Shown piece after piece: positions 8,436-18,031 of a DNA stretch of 64,000 nucleotides. The DNA is taken from assembly GCA_964395095.1 (NCBI GenBank), contig CAYMZZ010000006.1:186001-250000 (forward strand). The letters run 5' to 3'. Below the pieces are notes generated by a model. It was not told where the DNA came from and searched no databases. It saw only the letters and a program-made list of their open reading frames with translations. Every line of letters starts with the position of its first letter. The stretch's first letter is position 1. This DNA comes from CAYMZZ01 sp964395095. Its GTDB lineage: Bacteria; Bacteroidota; Bacteroidia; Chitinophagales; Chitinophagaceae. Both the position numbers and the translations under genes were made by a program.

Positions 8436-9962
8436 TCATCCGTATCGCTGTACCAGGTCCAGAAATACACCATTGGTCCAGCCAAATCCGTCCTGGCCGG
8501 CATATTCGCCGCCACCCGCATCAAGGCTGGTATTTTCCACGTTGTATTTCTCCATCATTTTTCCGCTGCGTTTAAAGACCTCCCGGTTGAGGCGAATCCA
8601 TCGATGAGCCACTTCAGCCGCCAATTGATGAAAACCATATTTCTCCAAACCATGTATCGTCATCCACTGCAGGGGGGCCCACCCATTAGGCGCATCCCAT
8701 TGTTGACCCGAATGGATGATGGTGGTGAGCACACCACCCTCCTTCAAAAAATCCTGCGCAATCTTATCTGCCACCCGGCTCGCCTGCGTTGGAGATGCGA
8801 GTCCGAAATAAAGACAAAAACTTGCCGCCGCCGTAAACCGGTAAGTATGTCGGGCATTGATAACATGATAATCGAAATAAAATCCTTCCTCCTCATTCCA
8901 GCAATACCGGTCGATGGCTTTTTTTCGCTGATCCGCTTTCTGTAAAAATTTTTCCGCCTCCTCTTCCCTGTTGGCCAGCCTGCTGGCATGGGCCAATGAA
9001 GATTCTACATGATAAAGCAGGCAGTTCAAATCAACCGGTAATATGTGGAAGCAATCAATAGAGGCGAAATCATCCGCTTTTGCAAACCAGCGGCTGCTGA
9101 AATCCCAGCCGGAAGCCGCTGCCGCCCGCAGATGCCGGTATATATTTTCGCTATTGCCGTTGGCGGCAATAGCCAGTTCACGGTCTTCGCGATAAGCCTC
9201 CGGCCGGGGCAGGTCCAAATCGTCCCAGTACCGGTTCAGCAATGATCCATCGGGCAATCGGGCCACCTGGTATAATAGTGGATTATCCCTGCTTACCTCC
9301 TCCTCTCCCCGCATCCACCAGGCATATTCTTTCTGTAGCATGGGCAAATAGTGCACCCATTGCTGTTGTCCCTTTTCCTGCGCCAGCAACTCGATCATCA
9401 ACGAAAAAAAAGGTGGCTGCGAACGACCCAGGTAATAACTGCGGTTGCCATTGGGGATAAACCCGAAACGGTCGATAAGGCTGGCGAAATTTCGAATCAT
9501 ATTTTCCACCATCTCCCAATGACCGGCAATGGCCAATCCCCGCTGGGTAAAGTAACTATCCCAATAATAAATTTCCCCGAAGCGCCCGCCGGGAACGATA
9601 TATGGAAAGGGAAGGCCGATAAGGGAGCCATGGTCACCTCCGGGTTGTCGCGTGAGATACGGCCATAATCGCTCAATATGCGTTTCCACCTTTTCCTGTG
9701 AATCGGCGATAAAATCAGACGCATACACATGGGGCAGTTCAAAATGTCGTAGCACAAATGCCTTCAAATCAAAACCGGGCTGTTGCGATTCCACGGCATA
9801 CAGGGCCTCCAAATGTTCCCAGCTACTCAAAGGAGTGCAGTCAACAAAGGTTTTGCTATCCACAAAAACCTCCTGCATCTGCACCGCATCAAAGAGCGGG
9901 GAATATCGTGCAAAATCCGGCTTGTGCATGTTTTGATCATTTGTCATTGCCTGCAAGGCCAT
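8436..9962 (-). CDS. treF: Cytoplasmic alpha,alpha-trehalase (GH37)
   Basis: 508 residues. Both trehalase signatures are intact: PGGRFGEIYYWDSYF (124-138) and QWDAPNGWAP (421-430). Catalytic acid Asp287 lies in SGWDFSSRW and base Glu471 in MMEKYNV. With no signal peptide it should hydrolyse imported trehalose to two glucose in the cytoplasm. The ATG at 9962 overlaps the stop of the MFS gene (TGATG), implying translational coupling; frames opening further upstream run deep into that gene. Last gene of the lacI-1/MFS/trehalase unit. It converges with amylosucrase, 37 bases from its stop. Confidence 0.93.
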   Translation of the reverse strand: MALQAMTNDQNMHKPDFARYSPLFDAVQMQEVFVDSKTFVDCTPLSSWEHLEALYAVESQQPGFDLKAFVLRHFELPHVYASDFIADSQEKVETHIERLWPYLTRQPGGDHGSLIGLPFPYIVPGGRFGEIYYWDSYFTQRGLAIAGHWEMVENMIRNFASLIDRFGFIPNGNRSYYLGRSQPPFFSLMIELLAQEKGQQQWVHYLPMLQKEYAWWMRGEEEVSRDNPLLYQVARLPDGSLLNRYWDDLDLPRPEAYREDRELAIAANGNSENIYRHLRAAAASGWDFSSRWFAKADDFASIDCFHILPVDLNCLLYHVESSLAHASRLANREEEAEKFLQKADQRKKAIDRYCWNEEEGFYFDYHVINARHTYRFTAAASFCLYFGLASPTQASRVADKIAQDFLKEGGVLTTIIHSGQQWDAPNGWAPLQWMTIHGLEKYGFHQLAAEVAHRWIRLNREVFKRSGKMMEKYNVENTSLDAGGGEYAGQDGFGWTNGVFLDLVQRYG

Positions 9963-11197
9963 CAACCCTGCATTTTTCCGGGGCGGGTTTTTCTTTCCAC
10001 CGAGCCAAAGTAAACCACGCAAAGTACCAGCACCAGCATGGGTGCCAGGGAAAAATAGAAGGCGTTCTCTCCCCCGATCCTGGCGAAGAGATAGCCTACC
10101 AGTTTGGAGCCTAGCGTGCCGCCCAGGGCCGAAAAAATCACCAGCAGGCTGGCCATGGGTCCGTGTAATCGCTTTTCGGTAGCGCTCAACACAAAGGAAT
10201 TGATCATCGGGTACAGGGGTGCGAGAAAAAAACCGATGAGTGGAAATACATAGGCGATCAGGGGTACATCGGCCAGGCTTTCAACGGGAGCCGGCGACAG
10301 GGATGTTGTTTGCGGCAATATCAATAATACCATCAGGGCCGCGCCACCCAGGCAAAACAGCAGGATGGCTACCCAGGATATCCTTTTCACCAACAGGGAT
10401 GAAAGATAGCGACCCAGGGCTATGGAGAGCATGAGGATCACGGCCAGGTAAATGCTCACGTCTTCCGGCAGGTGCAGCACACTCTTGTTGAAGCTGGGCA
10501 ACCAGCTCATAATACCCTGCTCGGTCATCACATACATAAATGCAGAGAGGGCAAATACGGCTACCAGCGGGCGTGTCAACAGCTTCATCATCTGCCAGAT
10601 ATCGTCGCGTGCGTTGGTGCCGGGCAATTGGTAAGGCAGATCGAAAGGAGTAGTCAACAACAACAGGAATGAAACCGCGATAAGCCCTGCCAGCAACAGG
10701 TAAATCCGCAACCAGGCATCCGGATCGGTATCGCTATAGAATTGTGGAAAGAGCACCATAGCCGCCGCTATACCAATCATGAAGAAACTTTCGATAGAGC
10801 TCAGCAGGCTCTTGTGTGCATTATCGCTGCTGGTTACCAGTCCTACCAGGGCATACACTGACACTTTCACGATGGCAAAAGCGATACCAACACAGGCAAA
10901 TAGTAATTGCACGTAGCCAAAGCTGTTACCGAAATACATGGCCAGGCAGCCCGCAAACACGAGGGCGAGCGCGAGTAACATGCCGCGCTTATACCCGAGG
11001 CGTGGAAGAAAAGAGCCGATCAGGAATGATACGGCCGCTATCGACAGGTCCTTAAAACCTTCCAGGTTGCCCGCCTGCAGTTCTCCCACTTCATAACGCT
11101 CCTGCGAGCGAAGGATGAGGATTCCCACGCTATTGAGCAGGATGGCAAATACAAAATAGTTAATGTACAGGGAAGCCCTGATCCTGAAATGCGTCAT
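9962..11197 (-). CDS. MFS transporter, probable trehalose importer
   Basis: 411-residue inner-membrane protein with about 12 hydrophobic stretches and no signal peptide. Membrane segments start directly after MTHFRIRASLYINYF. It is not close to the SLC45-like importer at 4163; the LGYKRGM loop and general layout recall fucose/galactose-type (FHS) MFS permeases. Its stop overlaps the trehalase start, and the LacI regulator gene ends 37 bases upstream. Trehalose, or a related disaccharide, is therefore the inferred substrate. Specificity cannot be read from the sequence. Confidence 0.8.
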   Translation of the reverse strand: MTHFRIRASLYINYFVFAILLNSVGILILRSQERYEVGELQAGNLEGFKDLSIAAVSFLIGSFLPRLGYKRGMLLALALVFAGCLAMYFGNSFGYVQLLFACVGIAFAIVKVSVYALVGLVTSSDNAHKSLLSSIESFFMIGIAAAMVLFPQFYSDTDPDAWLRIYLLLAGLIAVSFLLLLTTPFDLPYQLPGTNARDDIWQMMKLLTRPLVAVFALSAFMYVMTEQGIMSWLPSFNKSVLHLPEDVSIYLAVILMLSIALGRYLSSLLVKRISWVAILLFCLGGAALMVLLILPQTTSLSPAPVESLADVPLIAYVFPLIGFFLAPLYPMINSFVLSATEKRLHGPMASLLVIFSALGGTLGSKLVGYLFARIGGENAFYFSLAPMLVLVLCVVYFGSVERKTRPGKMQG

Positions 11198-11234
11198 AGC
11201 CGTTGCGATTTATTCATGGGGAAACGGTCGCTGG

Positions 11235-12227
11235 TCAAAGCGATCCACCAGGCACCAGCATCGCATCGAGCGTTACTTCGCGGATGATGGCATGATTGGA
11301 AAGGCAGGAAAGCATTTGCGAAAAAGCCAGCTTGCCCAGTTTGTAACCACTGGTTTCCACATAGGTGACCCTTGGCTTGTAAAGCGTAGGGATAAACCCA
11401 TTGCTGATACTAACCACCCTGATGTCGTCTGGCACACGTAGATTGAGTTCATGAATAGCATACATCACACCAATCAGTATCAGGTCGCCCATGCAAAACA
11501 CCACATCATATTCTCCTTTTTTGCTGAGGGCTTCGAGGGCCAGCTTGCGCGAAGCTTCTATTCCTTCTGGATAGTCGATGCTGATTTTTGTACCGGGGGC
11601 CTTGCGGGCAAAGGTTTCGCAAAACGAAGCTTTGCGGCTCCGGGTAATGCTCAGATGCGGGTGACCAAATAATCCCAGCACACTCTTCAGGTCTTTTTCA
11701 ATGATGGCTTCGGCGGCAATCCTGGCCGCGGCAGCATCTGCCTGGCATACCTTATTGTATCCATCCGACTCCGGTACCCTATCAAAGAAAACGATGGGCA
11801 CATCCATTTCCATCAGTTTGCGGAAAGGGGCCATGTCTTCGATTTCCGTGGAGATGGAAGCAAATAGCCCGGTAATCATTTTCTTGCGAAACAGGTGCAG
11901 GTTGGCTATTTCGGTTTCGAGGTGATCGCGCGACTGCATGATGATAATGGAATAACCATGCAAGCGCGCCTCTTCTTCCACCGCAGATATGAAGGTGTCG
12001 TAAAAGAAATTATCAATGGAAGGCACCAGTATCCCCAATACATTGGAACGCCGGGTGCGAAGTTGTACCGCGTTGTTGTTGGGCTCATACTCAAGGGCTT
12101 CCGCCAGTTCCTTTACCTTGCGCTTGGTAGCATCAGCAATGTCGGGATGATCCTTCAAGGCACGTGATACCGTCGATATGCTGATCCCAAGTACGGATGA
12201 AAGCTCCTTCAAGGTACTCTGCTGCAT
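11235..12227 (-). CDS. LacI-family transcriptional regulator (lacI-1)
   Basis: 330 residues. N-terminal helix-turn-helix TLKELSSVLGISISTVSRA with KDHPDIADATKRKVKELA as hinge helix, then a periplasmic-binding-protein-like sugar-sensing domain. The start at 12227 has a strong GGGAGA site 5 bases upstream. First gene of a unit with an MFS importer and trehalase, so a trehalose-derived effector is likely. Its recognition helix is nearly identical to that of the regulator at 36177, so both probably read GCAAACGATTGC-type sites. No such site lies in its own upstream gap, which instead has a hairpin at 12290-12312. Confidence 0.92.
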   Translation of the reverse strand: MQQSTLKELSSVLGISISTVSRALKDHPDIADATKRKVKELAEALEYEPNNNAVQLRTRRSNVLGILVPSIDNFFYDTFISAVEEEARLHGYSIIIMQSRDHLETEIANLHLFRKKMITGLFASISTEIEDMAPFRKLMEMDVPIVFFDRVPESDGYNKVCQADAAAARIAAEAIIEKDLKSVLGLFGHPHLSITRSRKASFCETFARKAPGTKISIDYPEGIEASRKLALEALSKKGEYDVVFCMGDLILIGVMYAIHELNLRVPDDIRVVSISNGFIPTLYKPRVTYVETSGYKLGKLAFSQMLSCLSNHAIIREVTLDAMLVPGGSL

Positions 12228-12289
12228 AGTTCTCCCATTGTAGTTAATTATAAGCCAATCGCTATACTAATATAAGAAATTTCCGACAT

Positions 12290-12312
12290 AAGCCATTATA
12301 TAAGAATGGCTT
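12290..12312. other. 8-bp inverted repeat in lacI-1 upstream gap
   Basis: Arms AAGCCATT and AATGGCTT separated by 7 bases, 63 bases before the lacI-1 start. No U-run follows on either strand, so it is a weak terminator candidate for the haloperoxidase operon, or a regulator site. The rest of the 162-base gap shows no gene. Confidence 0.4.
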
Positions 12313-12389
12313 TAGCGGCTTGGCCTCATTAACCACTGGCGGGCAACTGATAGGGCCCCCTACCCTGAATTCCGATGTTACGGCGCTAT

Positions 12390-13940
12390 TTAATCAGCCC
12401 CATCACTTTGCGCGCGAAGCACCGCATAATCACCAATATTGCGGCCCACCGCCAATCCTACTTCGCAATCGCTGCGAAAATGTATGCCACCATACATTCT
12501 CGAAAGCGAAGCTTCCTGCGCCATGGCATCATAGGCCGATGACCGCGAAGGATTAATGTATCCGAGGATTTCGGCAGCCGCACCACTAAAGGTGGAGTGA
12601 CCGGAAATATAGGCTGGGAAATTGGGGACGCCGGTAAGGGTTCGGATTCTGGGATCCAACTGGCTGGGACGGGGATTGAAATAGGTGAATTTCGTATCCC
12701 AGCAAACGATCGCCGCATCCATCAGAGCCATATTCAGCAGGGCCAGATTACGGGCCCATCTCACTTCGCTAAAATGCAGTTTGATAAAGTCTTCCGAAGC
12801 AATCTGGTTCCAATGTCCGGGTGGTGTGGAGGTAGCTACCCCATCGGCCCAGAAATGAACGATGCGTAATTTTTCCCGATTCGATTTTGTTACGTACTGA
12901 TATACTTCTTCTGTTTCCTCTTTCATTTTTTGGCTGTTCACGGCCGGTGGGGGACCGGGTCGCAACAAAACGGCTGTTGCAGAATCAAAGAGAAAGGTTT
13001 TCACCTTCCCGAATAAGGGCAGCATGGGAGGGCGTTTGGGCAACTCGAGGCTGTGCCAGGGCTCTTCGCCACGGGCTTTACAATCGTCTTCCAGTTGCTG
13101 CCAAATAGCGGGGTTGCCACCTGCCACACCCGCGCGGTCCGTTCTGGCCCTTGCTACAAATTTTTGTGCAACCTGTTTCCCCAACTCAAAGCCGGCATCC
13201 AGGTCGCTGCGCACGTTCATACCCGCAATAACCCTTGAACGGATATGCTCTTCGGCTTTTTGCCGAATAAAATCCTGTTCTCCGGGAAACATCAGCTTCA
13301 GCATTTCCACGCATACACCAGCCACCACGGCATCTTCTGAAGGATAGGAGGGTAATTCGGAGGTAGGCAGCAATGGGTTAATGCCATTGTCCTGCTCATA
13401 AGGCGCGGGCCTGTTGTATAACTGCTTGTAGTGCCAGGCGGCTACCAGCGCATCGTACTGCGCTGCGCTCACATAAGCATAGGCCCTGGAAGCATAGGGC
13501 GGGTTGGCAAAGGGAAAATAGGGATAGGCCAGCGGGTTGTTGGCGCTGGGAAAGGGATAAGTTCCATCTGCATTCTGATAGGGAGGCAGATTGTATTTGG
13601 TCACCAGCTCGCGCATTATTTCGTTCCAGCGCAATACCGCACCGGCTCCCCAATAATCGACCAGACTTTTTTCTGAAGCGCTAATCTCCTCCTGCCAGGC
13701 TTTAATTTCATTGAGTTGGGCAATATAGTCGGGAGAAGTTACTGCGCCGGGGGCAGCCAACGGATATTCATTCGGCTGGCTCAGGAGTATGGGAGTCCAT
13801 GTTCCCGCATTGGCGTCTGTTTTGGCAGGGCGCAGGGGCGGAATATCATCGGTGCGCTCATTTATTTCTTTGTTGCAGGATGAGCCTGCCAGTATCAGTA
13901 CGGCCAGCACCACCAGGGTCTGCCGGAAATATTTTGCCAT
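12390..13940 (-). CDS. Vanadium-dependent haloperoxidase/PAP2-like lipoprotein (VHPO-1)
   Basis: 516 residues. SPII signal with lipobox ending at Cys22 (LAGSSC), so membrane-anchored outside the cytoplasm. The C-terminus has the full oxyanion pocket shared by vanadium haloperoxidases and PAP2 phosphatases: K-x6-RP in KFTYFNPRP (Arg424), SGHS (446-449) and SR-x5-H-x3-D in SRMYGGIHFRSD (His487). The long helical N-terminus is the haloperoxidase type rather than the short phosphatase type. It could oxidise halides with hydrogen peroxide or hydrolyse phosphate esters; sequence cannot decide. Last gene of a run with two beta-barrels and a second haloperoxidase at regular 22-24-base spacing. Confidence 0.85.
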   Translation of the reverse strand: MAKYFRQTLVVLAVLILAGSSCNKEINERTDDIPPLRPAKTDANAGTWTPILLSQPNEYPLAAPGAVTSPDYIAQLNEIKAWQEEISASEKSLVDYWGAGAVLRWNEIMRELVTKYNLPPYQNADGTYPFPSANNPLAYPYFPFANPPYASRAYAYVSAAQYDALVAAWHYKQLYNRPAPYEQDNGINPLLPTSELPSYPSEDAVVAGVCVEMLKLMFPGEQDFIRQKAEEHIRSRVIAGMNVRSDLDAGFELGKQVAQKFVARARTDRAGVAGGNPAIWQQLEDDCKARGEEPWHSLELPKRPPMLPLFGKVKTFLFDSATAVLLRPGPPPAVNSQKMKEETEEVYQYVTKSNREKLRIVHFWADGVATSTPPGHWNQIASEDFIKLHFSEVRWARNLALLNMALMDAAIVCWDTKFTYFNPRPSQLDPRIRTLTGVPNFPAYISGHSTFSGAAAEILGYINPSRSSAYDAMAQEASLSRMYGGIHFRSDCEVGLAVGRNIGDYAVLRAQSDGAD

Positions 13941-13962
13941 GATTTTCGTTTTACGGTTAATG

Positions 13963-14895
13963 CTATTTTTTGTCTTTCTTCCGGGGGTTCAAATCAAATA
14001 CATAGAAGAATGAACCATAGAAGCCGGTGGCTTTACCCATATTTCTACCCGCCAGCGTGGTGGAGCCCCCAGCTACAATAGAGAGATACGGATGAAATGG
14101 AAACACATATTTCAGATTCAGTCCGGTGCTGAGCGCATTCATCCGATTACTGGGAAATGGCATGTTGTTGCGCGTAATATCAAATCCACCCAAAGTAGTC
14201 CAGTTGTTCAAAATGGCTTCCGCGATCAGGCGGTGGTTTCGCCAGCCGGCACGAAACTGTAAATTGAGCGCGTCGGGCATTTCCACTTTATTGGTATTGT
14301 GCAGTTCAGTAGTATAATAGGCATCGCGATCGATACGTATATTGCTTCGGGCCATATAAGTAGCGGATCCCGTAGCAAACCAGTTGCCGTTCTGAATATC
14401 AGCCATCAGCCGGGCCGACAGGCTGGTGCTTCGCAAGCCGATAGACATGGGGAGGAAATCGGCCGTATAATCGCTCAGCGGCGTGGAAAACCCTCCCACG
14501 CCAAACAGCGAAAATCGCCAGCCCTCCCATCGCCTGCTCAGCGCTTTCCATTTTACAAATAAGCTAAGGTCCTGCATGCCCTGCTGCCCGGCAAGCGTAC
14601 CCGCCGATGCACGGGTTTTCACATAAGGCACAGTGAAAAGCAGGTTAAGCTTTTGACTTAAACCGTAGTTGCCCATAACGGACCAGGTTTGTGTAGACAC
14701 CCTTCCCAGGTTCAGGTTTTCTCTCTTGAGGGTGCCTTCCCAGTATTCAGTCCAGCTACTATAGCTGTACATAGGGCCCACACAAAATGCATTCTTTTCC
14801 ATCATCAGTCCGTCCATCTCCGTTTGAGCATGGAGCGGGAACCACAAGGCCGTTGCCAGCAATACGGGCAACAGCCGGAGAATATTTTGACGCAT
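13963..14895 (-). CDS. Outer-membrane beta-barrel protein (transporter-like), barrel 2
   Basis: 310 residues with a signal peptide ending near FPLHAQ. The body alternates short amphipathic strands with turns (LSQKLNLLFTVPYVKT, GLNLKYVFPFHPYLSI), typical of the MetA/Toluene_X-like outer-membrane barrels. The C-terminus is FFYVFDLNPRKKDKK, a strand followed by a basic tail, not the usual terminal Phe. It lies between barrel 1 and VHPO-1, 24 and 22 bases away. It probably forms a pore for whatever the haloperoxidases make or use. Specific function unknown. Confidence 0.6.
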   Translation of the reverse strand: MRQNILRLLPVLLATALWFPLHAQTEMDGLMMEKNAFCVGPMYSYSSWTEYWEGTLKRENLNLGRVSTQTWSVMGNYGLSQKLNLLFTVPYVKTRASAGTLAGQQGMQDLSLFVKWKALSRRWEGWRFSLFGVGGFSTPLSDYTADFLPMSIGLRSTSLSARLMADIQNGNWFATGSATYMARSNIRIDRDAYYTTELHNTNKVEMPDALNLQFRAGWRNHRLIAEAILNNWTTLGGFDITRNNMPFPSNRMNALSTGLNLKYVFPFHPYLSIVAGGSTTLAGRNMGKATGFYGSFFYVFDLNPRKKDKK

Positions 14896-14919
14896 GATTT
14901 TGGTTTGTTGTGTTAAAAC

Positions 14920-16014
14920 TCAAAAGCGGACGCTCATTCCGAGGTTGACCACATAATCGGAAAAGGCCGCATCACCCTGTTGAAATGTACCACTGGTTAC
15001 CGACCGTTCCCTGTCGGTAACACTTTGCGTACGGTTGCGGACGATGGAAACCGGCACTGTCAGAAACCAGTTGGTTTTCTTACCCATCAGGTTTACGCCC
15101 GGCTCCACTGATATGGCATAGCCCGGCCGGCGAAATCCATTGCTGCTGCCGATAGCATCATATACGGGGATGCCATCCACACGGCCACCCGCCATAAAGC
15201 TCCACCTGTTTACCATATAGGAAACACCGATGCGGCCCATATACTGATCGGGCACACTGCAAATGGTTTCATTCCACAATGCCGGCGAAAGGGTTTCGCG
15301 ATAAGTACGTGTGCCATTGGTTTCGCGGGGATTGAATAAATAGAAAGCGTTGGCGTAAAGACCAAAGCGATGCGAGAAATTGTAATAGCCATTTAATTCG
15401 GCGGTAAAGCCCGTGCCACCATCGCCTAGCTGAATAGACTGATCAACAGTGCGCAATTCGCTTTCGCCATTGGGGCCCACATTATGCCAGTAATCCATAT
15501 AATTGTAATCGCCGGTGGCAAACTTGAGGCCCATGCCCACCTGCAGGTTGCCCTTATGTGCTTTAGCCGGATCAAACACCCAATAGTAGGCGCTCAGGCG
15601 CATATCGCCAAGGCCAAAGGATTCTGTATTACGCCTCTCTCTTTTCTGGTAAGCGCCATTTACCAGCCCATGCTCATAAAGTGAAGAACGCACATTGGAA
15701 ATAATGGGCACATTCAACAAAATGGACCAGCGCTTATTGAGCAGGCGCATGATGGAAAGGTCCATGGTATGGGTATAATTAATTACTTCCGTATTCTGCT
15801 CCAGTCTTTCTTTTTGCTCCTCCTTTCCCCTGTAGTGACGGAAGGATTTGAAATATCGATAATTGGCATTGAACTGCCATTTGGCATCATCCTCGCCTGG
15901 TTTTTGAAGGGCGCAAGATGTGCCCGTGCTGCGAATGGCCACGCATCCCTGTGCATGACTCTGGCGATTGATAAATATTGTTGCGATCAAAAGCAGTATA
16001 GTATAACGTTGCAT
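14920..16014 (-). CDS. Outer-membrane beta-barrel protein, barrel 1
   Basis: 364 residues, signal peptide ending near RQSHAQ. A Cys-containing N-terminal stretch (GCVAIRSTGTSC) is followed by many predicted strands and the C-terminal strand VNLGMSVRF, with the terminal Phe recognised by the outer-membrane assembly machinery. It resembles barrel 2 in general plan (SILLNVPIISNVRSS, LKFATGDYNYMDYW) and may be a distant duplicate. It begins 24 bases after VHPO-2 and sits 24 bases before barrel 2, so all four genes are very likely one transcript. Function not recognised. Confidence 0.6.
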   Translation of the reverse strand: MQRYTILLLIATIFINRQSHAQGCVAIRSTGTSCALQKPGEDDAKWQFNANYRYFKSFRHYRGKEEQKERLEQNTEVINYTHTMDLSIMRLLNKRWSILLNVPIISNVRSSLYEHGLVNGAYQKRERRNTESFGLGDMRLSAYYWVFDPAKAHKGNLQVGMGLKFATGDYNYMDYWHNVGPNGESELRTVDQSIQLGDGGTGFTAELNGYYNFSHRFGLYANAFYLFNPRETNGTRTYRETLSPALWNETICSVPDQYMGRIGVSYMVNRWSFMAGGRVDGIPVYDAIGSSNGFRRPGYAISVEPGVNLMGKKTNWFLTVPVSIVRNRTQSVTDRERSVTSGTFQQGDAAFSDYVVNLGMSVRF

Positions 16015-16038
16015 AATGTTTTGTTTTGTTGGAAAGAA

Positions 16039-17364
16039 TCATTTTTTAAACTTCAGGTTCTCCACGATGTAATTCCCCACTTTGCGGCCAAATTCGGTAC
16101 TTACGATACAGGAATTGTGAAAGTGTATGCCTCCATAGAAACGTGCCCAGTTGTTTTCTTCCGCCGCATGCCGGAATGAAGTAAAAGTCCGGCTCTCGAT
16201 ACCAAACTCCAGTTCCGATGTATCGGTATAGGCGAAGTTGTCGCCAAAAACAGCAGTCAGCGCCTCCGCGTTGGCCGATGATACAGTGGAATGTCCGCAG
16301 GTGTATTCCGGAAACGGAGGGGTTTGCAGGAGCGGTCGCCATTCCGGATCAATGTATTTATTGATCACGGTTTCCGGGCGGGCGGTATTGTGCCGGAACT
16401 TCTCATCCCAGCAATGGATAAACGCATCGAACTGCGCGATAGCCGTAATGGCATAGGCATATACCGTAGAAGGCAGATCGAATCCTGCCTTTTGAGCGGC
16501 AATGCCTACGATGGCCATCCAATGTCCGGGGGGTGAAAACTTCTTGGTACCAAACATCACATGGCCCGATACATTCAGCTTGAACGGGTTATCGTCCCAG
16601 AAATTCGCGATATGTTTTTGCTCCTCCGTTAAGCTGTCTACGGCATTTTTAATGTTCATCACTTCTCTGTAATAAGGGCTGCCGGGTTCCAGGCTAAAAG
16701 GAATGGGCGGGGGCGGTACAAACTGATCCGCGCTATCAAGCACCAGGGTTCTGATCAGATTCCAATGCGGCTCCATAGCGCTGGTATAGGCGGGTGGTGT
16801 AGGCACCCAACGACCCGGAGTATCAATCACGGTATATTTAGGCGCGCTGCGGGTTTGCGCATAATTATCCCCCTTGCTCCAGTTGATGATATGATTGGCC
16901 ACGCTGTCGGAAAAAGCAACAGTATTCTTCAGAACAGCAGAGGGCATACCTGCATCCCGCATCATATCTTTCAGCGAGTCTACATATTCCTGCATACTTC
17001 CGGCCGGAAAAGTGACCGCCTCGCCTACTTTACTGAATGCCAGCATAGCTGCGAAAGAGTAATCGATTGTCAGGCTGGTATCATGCGCCGGTAAAGGCTT
17101 CAGATCGTTGAGCTGACCCGACAGTGAATAATACTGATCCGGATAGGCAGCCGCGATCACTTCATAGGCCGCCACACTGGCATACATATAATTTCGCGAA
17201 GCCACAATAGGGTTAAAATTGTTGCCCATGACAACCGTATTCAGTTCGTGTACCAGTTGGCTGAACATGATGGGGTTACTGCTAAGCTTTTCGTAATCGC
17301 CTTTCTTTTCGGTGCAGGCAGCGAGACCAAGGCCCATCGCCATCACCATGAGTGTAGTTCTCAA
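16039..17364 (-). CDS. Vanadium-dependent haloperoxidase/PAP2-like lipoprotein (VHPO-2)
   Basis: 441 residues; SPII lipobox ending at Cys17 (LGLAAC). It has the pocket residues K-x6-RP (KFRHNTARP), CGHS (356-359) and R-x5-H in ARFYGGIHF (His414). It differs from VHPO-1: Cys replaces the first Ser of SGHS, Ala replaces Ser in SR-x5-H, and no Asp follows three residues after the His. It is 75 residues shorter than VHPO-1, so the two are diverged paralogues rather than a recent copy. Both bracket the two beta-barrel genes. Activity (halide oxidation, phosphatase or neither) is open. Confidence 0.82.
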   Translation of the reverse strand: MRTTLMVMAMGLGLAACTEKKGDYEKLSSNPIMFSQLVHELNTVVMGNNFNPIVASRNYMYASVAAYEVIAAAYPDQYYSLSGQLNDLKPLPAHDTSLTIDYSFAAMLAFSKVGEAVTFPAGSMQEYVDSLKDMMRDAGMPSAVLKNTVAFSDSVANHIINWSKGDNYAQTRSAPKYTVIDTPGRWVPTPPAYTSAMEPHWNLIRTLVLDSADQFVPPPPIPFSLEPGSPYYREVMNIKNAVDSLTEEQKHIANFWDDNPFKLNVSGHVMFGTKKFSPPGHWMAIVGIAAQKAGFDLPSTVYAYAITAIAQFDAFIHCWDEKFRHNTARPETVINKYIDPEWRPLLQTPPFPEYTCGHSTVSSANAEALTAVFGDNFAYTDTSELEFGIESRTFTSFRHAAEENNWARFYGGIHFHNSCIVSTEFGRKVGNYIVENLKFKK

Positions 17365-17433
17365 AACAATCTTTATTTAGTGGGGGAATAACAATCTTCG
17401 GACCATCGCACACGCGGGTCCCTTTCCAAAAGA

Positions 17434-17991
17434 TCAGGCTATAGCGCAGGGTGGTTTACCGGCTTGCGCTATATAAACGCTGGCTAAAGGTTCGGCGCCG
17501 GGAATATTTTTCGGAATAAGGCAAGAGTTGTCGTCGACAATATGAATGCTAAAAAGCCGGTCATCAAAATCGCTACTCATCAGCTTCTTTGCCGATGATG
17601 CAGCTTTATCGCTTTTGGGAAAGTGGAGGCCGTTGGTTTTGGAATAATAATCTTTGCCGGCGGCCTGCACTTCTGTTTTCTTTTCGTTGGGAAGACAAAG
17701 CAGTACCAACTGGCCATTTTCAATTTTCCGCTTCACGTAGGTATAAAACCGGCCATCCACTTCCACTTCGCCATAATGTCTTTCAAAATCGGTCTGATTG
17801 AGTTGGTAAGGCACTTGCAGGTCGATGCGTATTTCCAGGAGGTCTGCATCATCATAGTAACCCGCATCAATGCGTGCTTCCAGGTCCTGACCCGCACGCA
17901 AGGCCATCAGCGAGGTTACAAAGCGGTAACCACACCAGTTGAAAAGCAGCAACGAAAGAATGAATATAGCAGCAGTCTTTTTCAAAATCAT
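17434..17991 (-). CDS. Hypothetical membrane-anchored protein
   Basis: 185 residues that I do not recognise as a named family. An N-terminal hydrophobic helix (residues 6-30, FILSLLLFNWCGYRF) is followed by an acidic extracytoplasmic domain with YYDDADLLEIRIDL and a strand-rich segment (YGEVEVDGRFYTYVKRKI). It ends PPCAIA. The helix could be an uncleaved anchor. It lies 40 bases after the GH65 gene and 69 bases before VHPO-2, all on one strand, and is probably part of the same operon. An accessory role for the haloperoxidases is only an inference. Confidence 0.6.
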   Translation of the reverse strand: MILKKTAAIFILSLLLFNWCGYRFVTSLMALRAGQDLEARIDAGYYDDADLLEIRIDLQVPYQLNQTDFERHYGEVEVDGRFYTYVKRKIENGQLVLLCLPNEKKTEVQAAGKDYYSKTNGLHFPKSDKAASSAKKLMSSDFDDRLFSIHIVDDNSCLIPKNIPGAEPLASVYIAQAGKPPCAIA

Positions 17992-18031
17992 AACAGGGAT
18001 TATATCCCGAAAAATGACATATCAATTTAGT

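Noticed and set aside
12228..12389. Riboswitch or sRNA upstream of lacI-1
   Set aside because: Only one short inverted repeat without U-run; no conserved aptamer pattern recognised.
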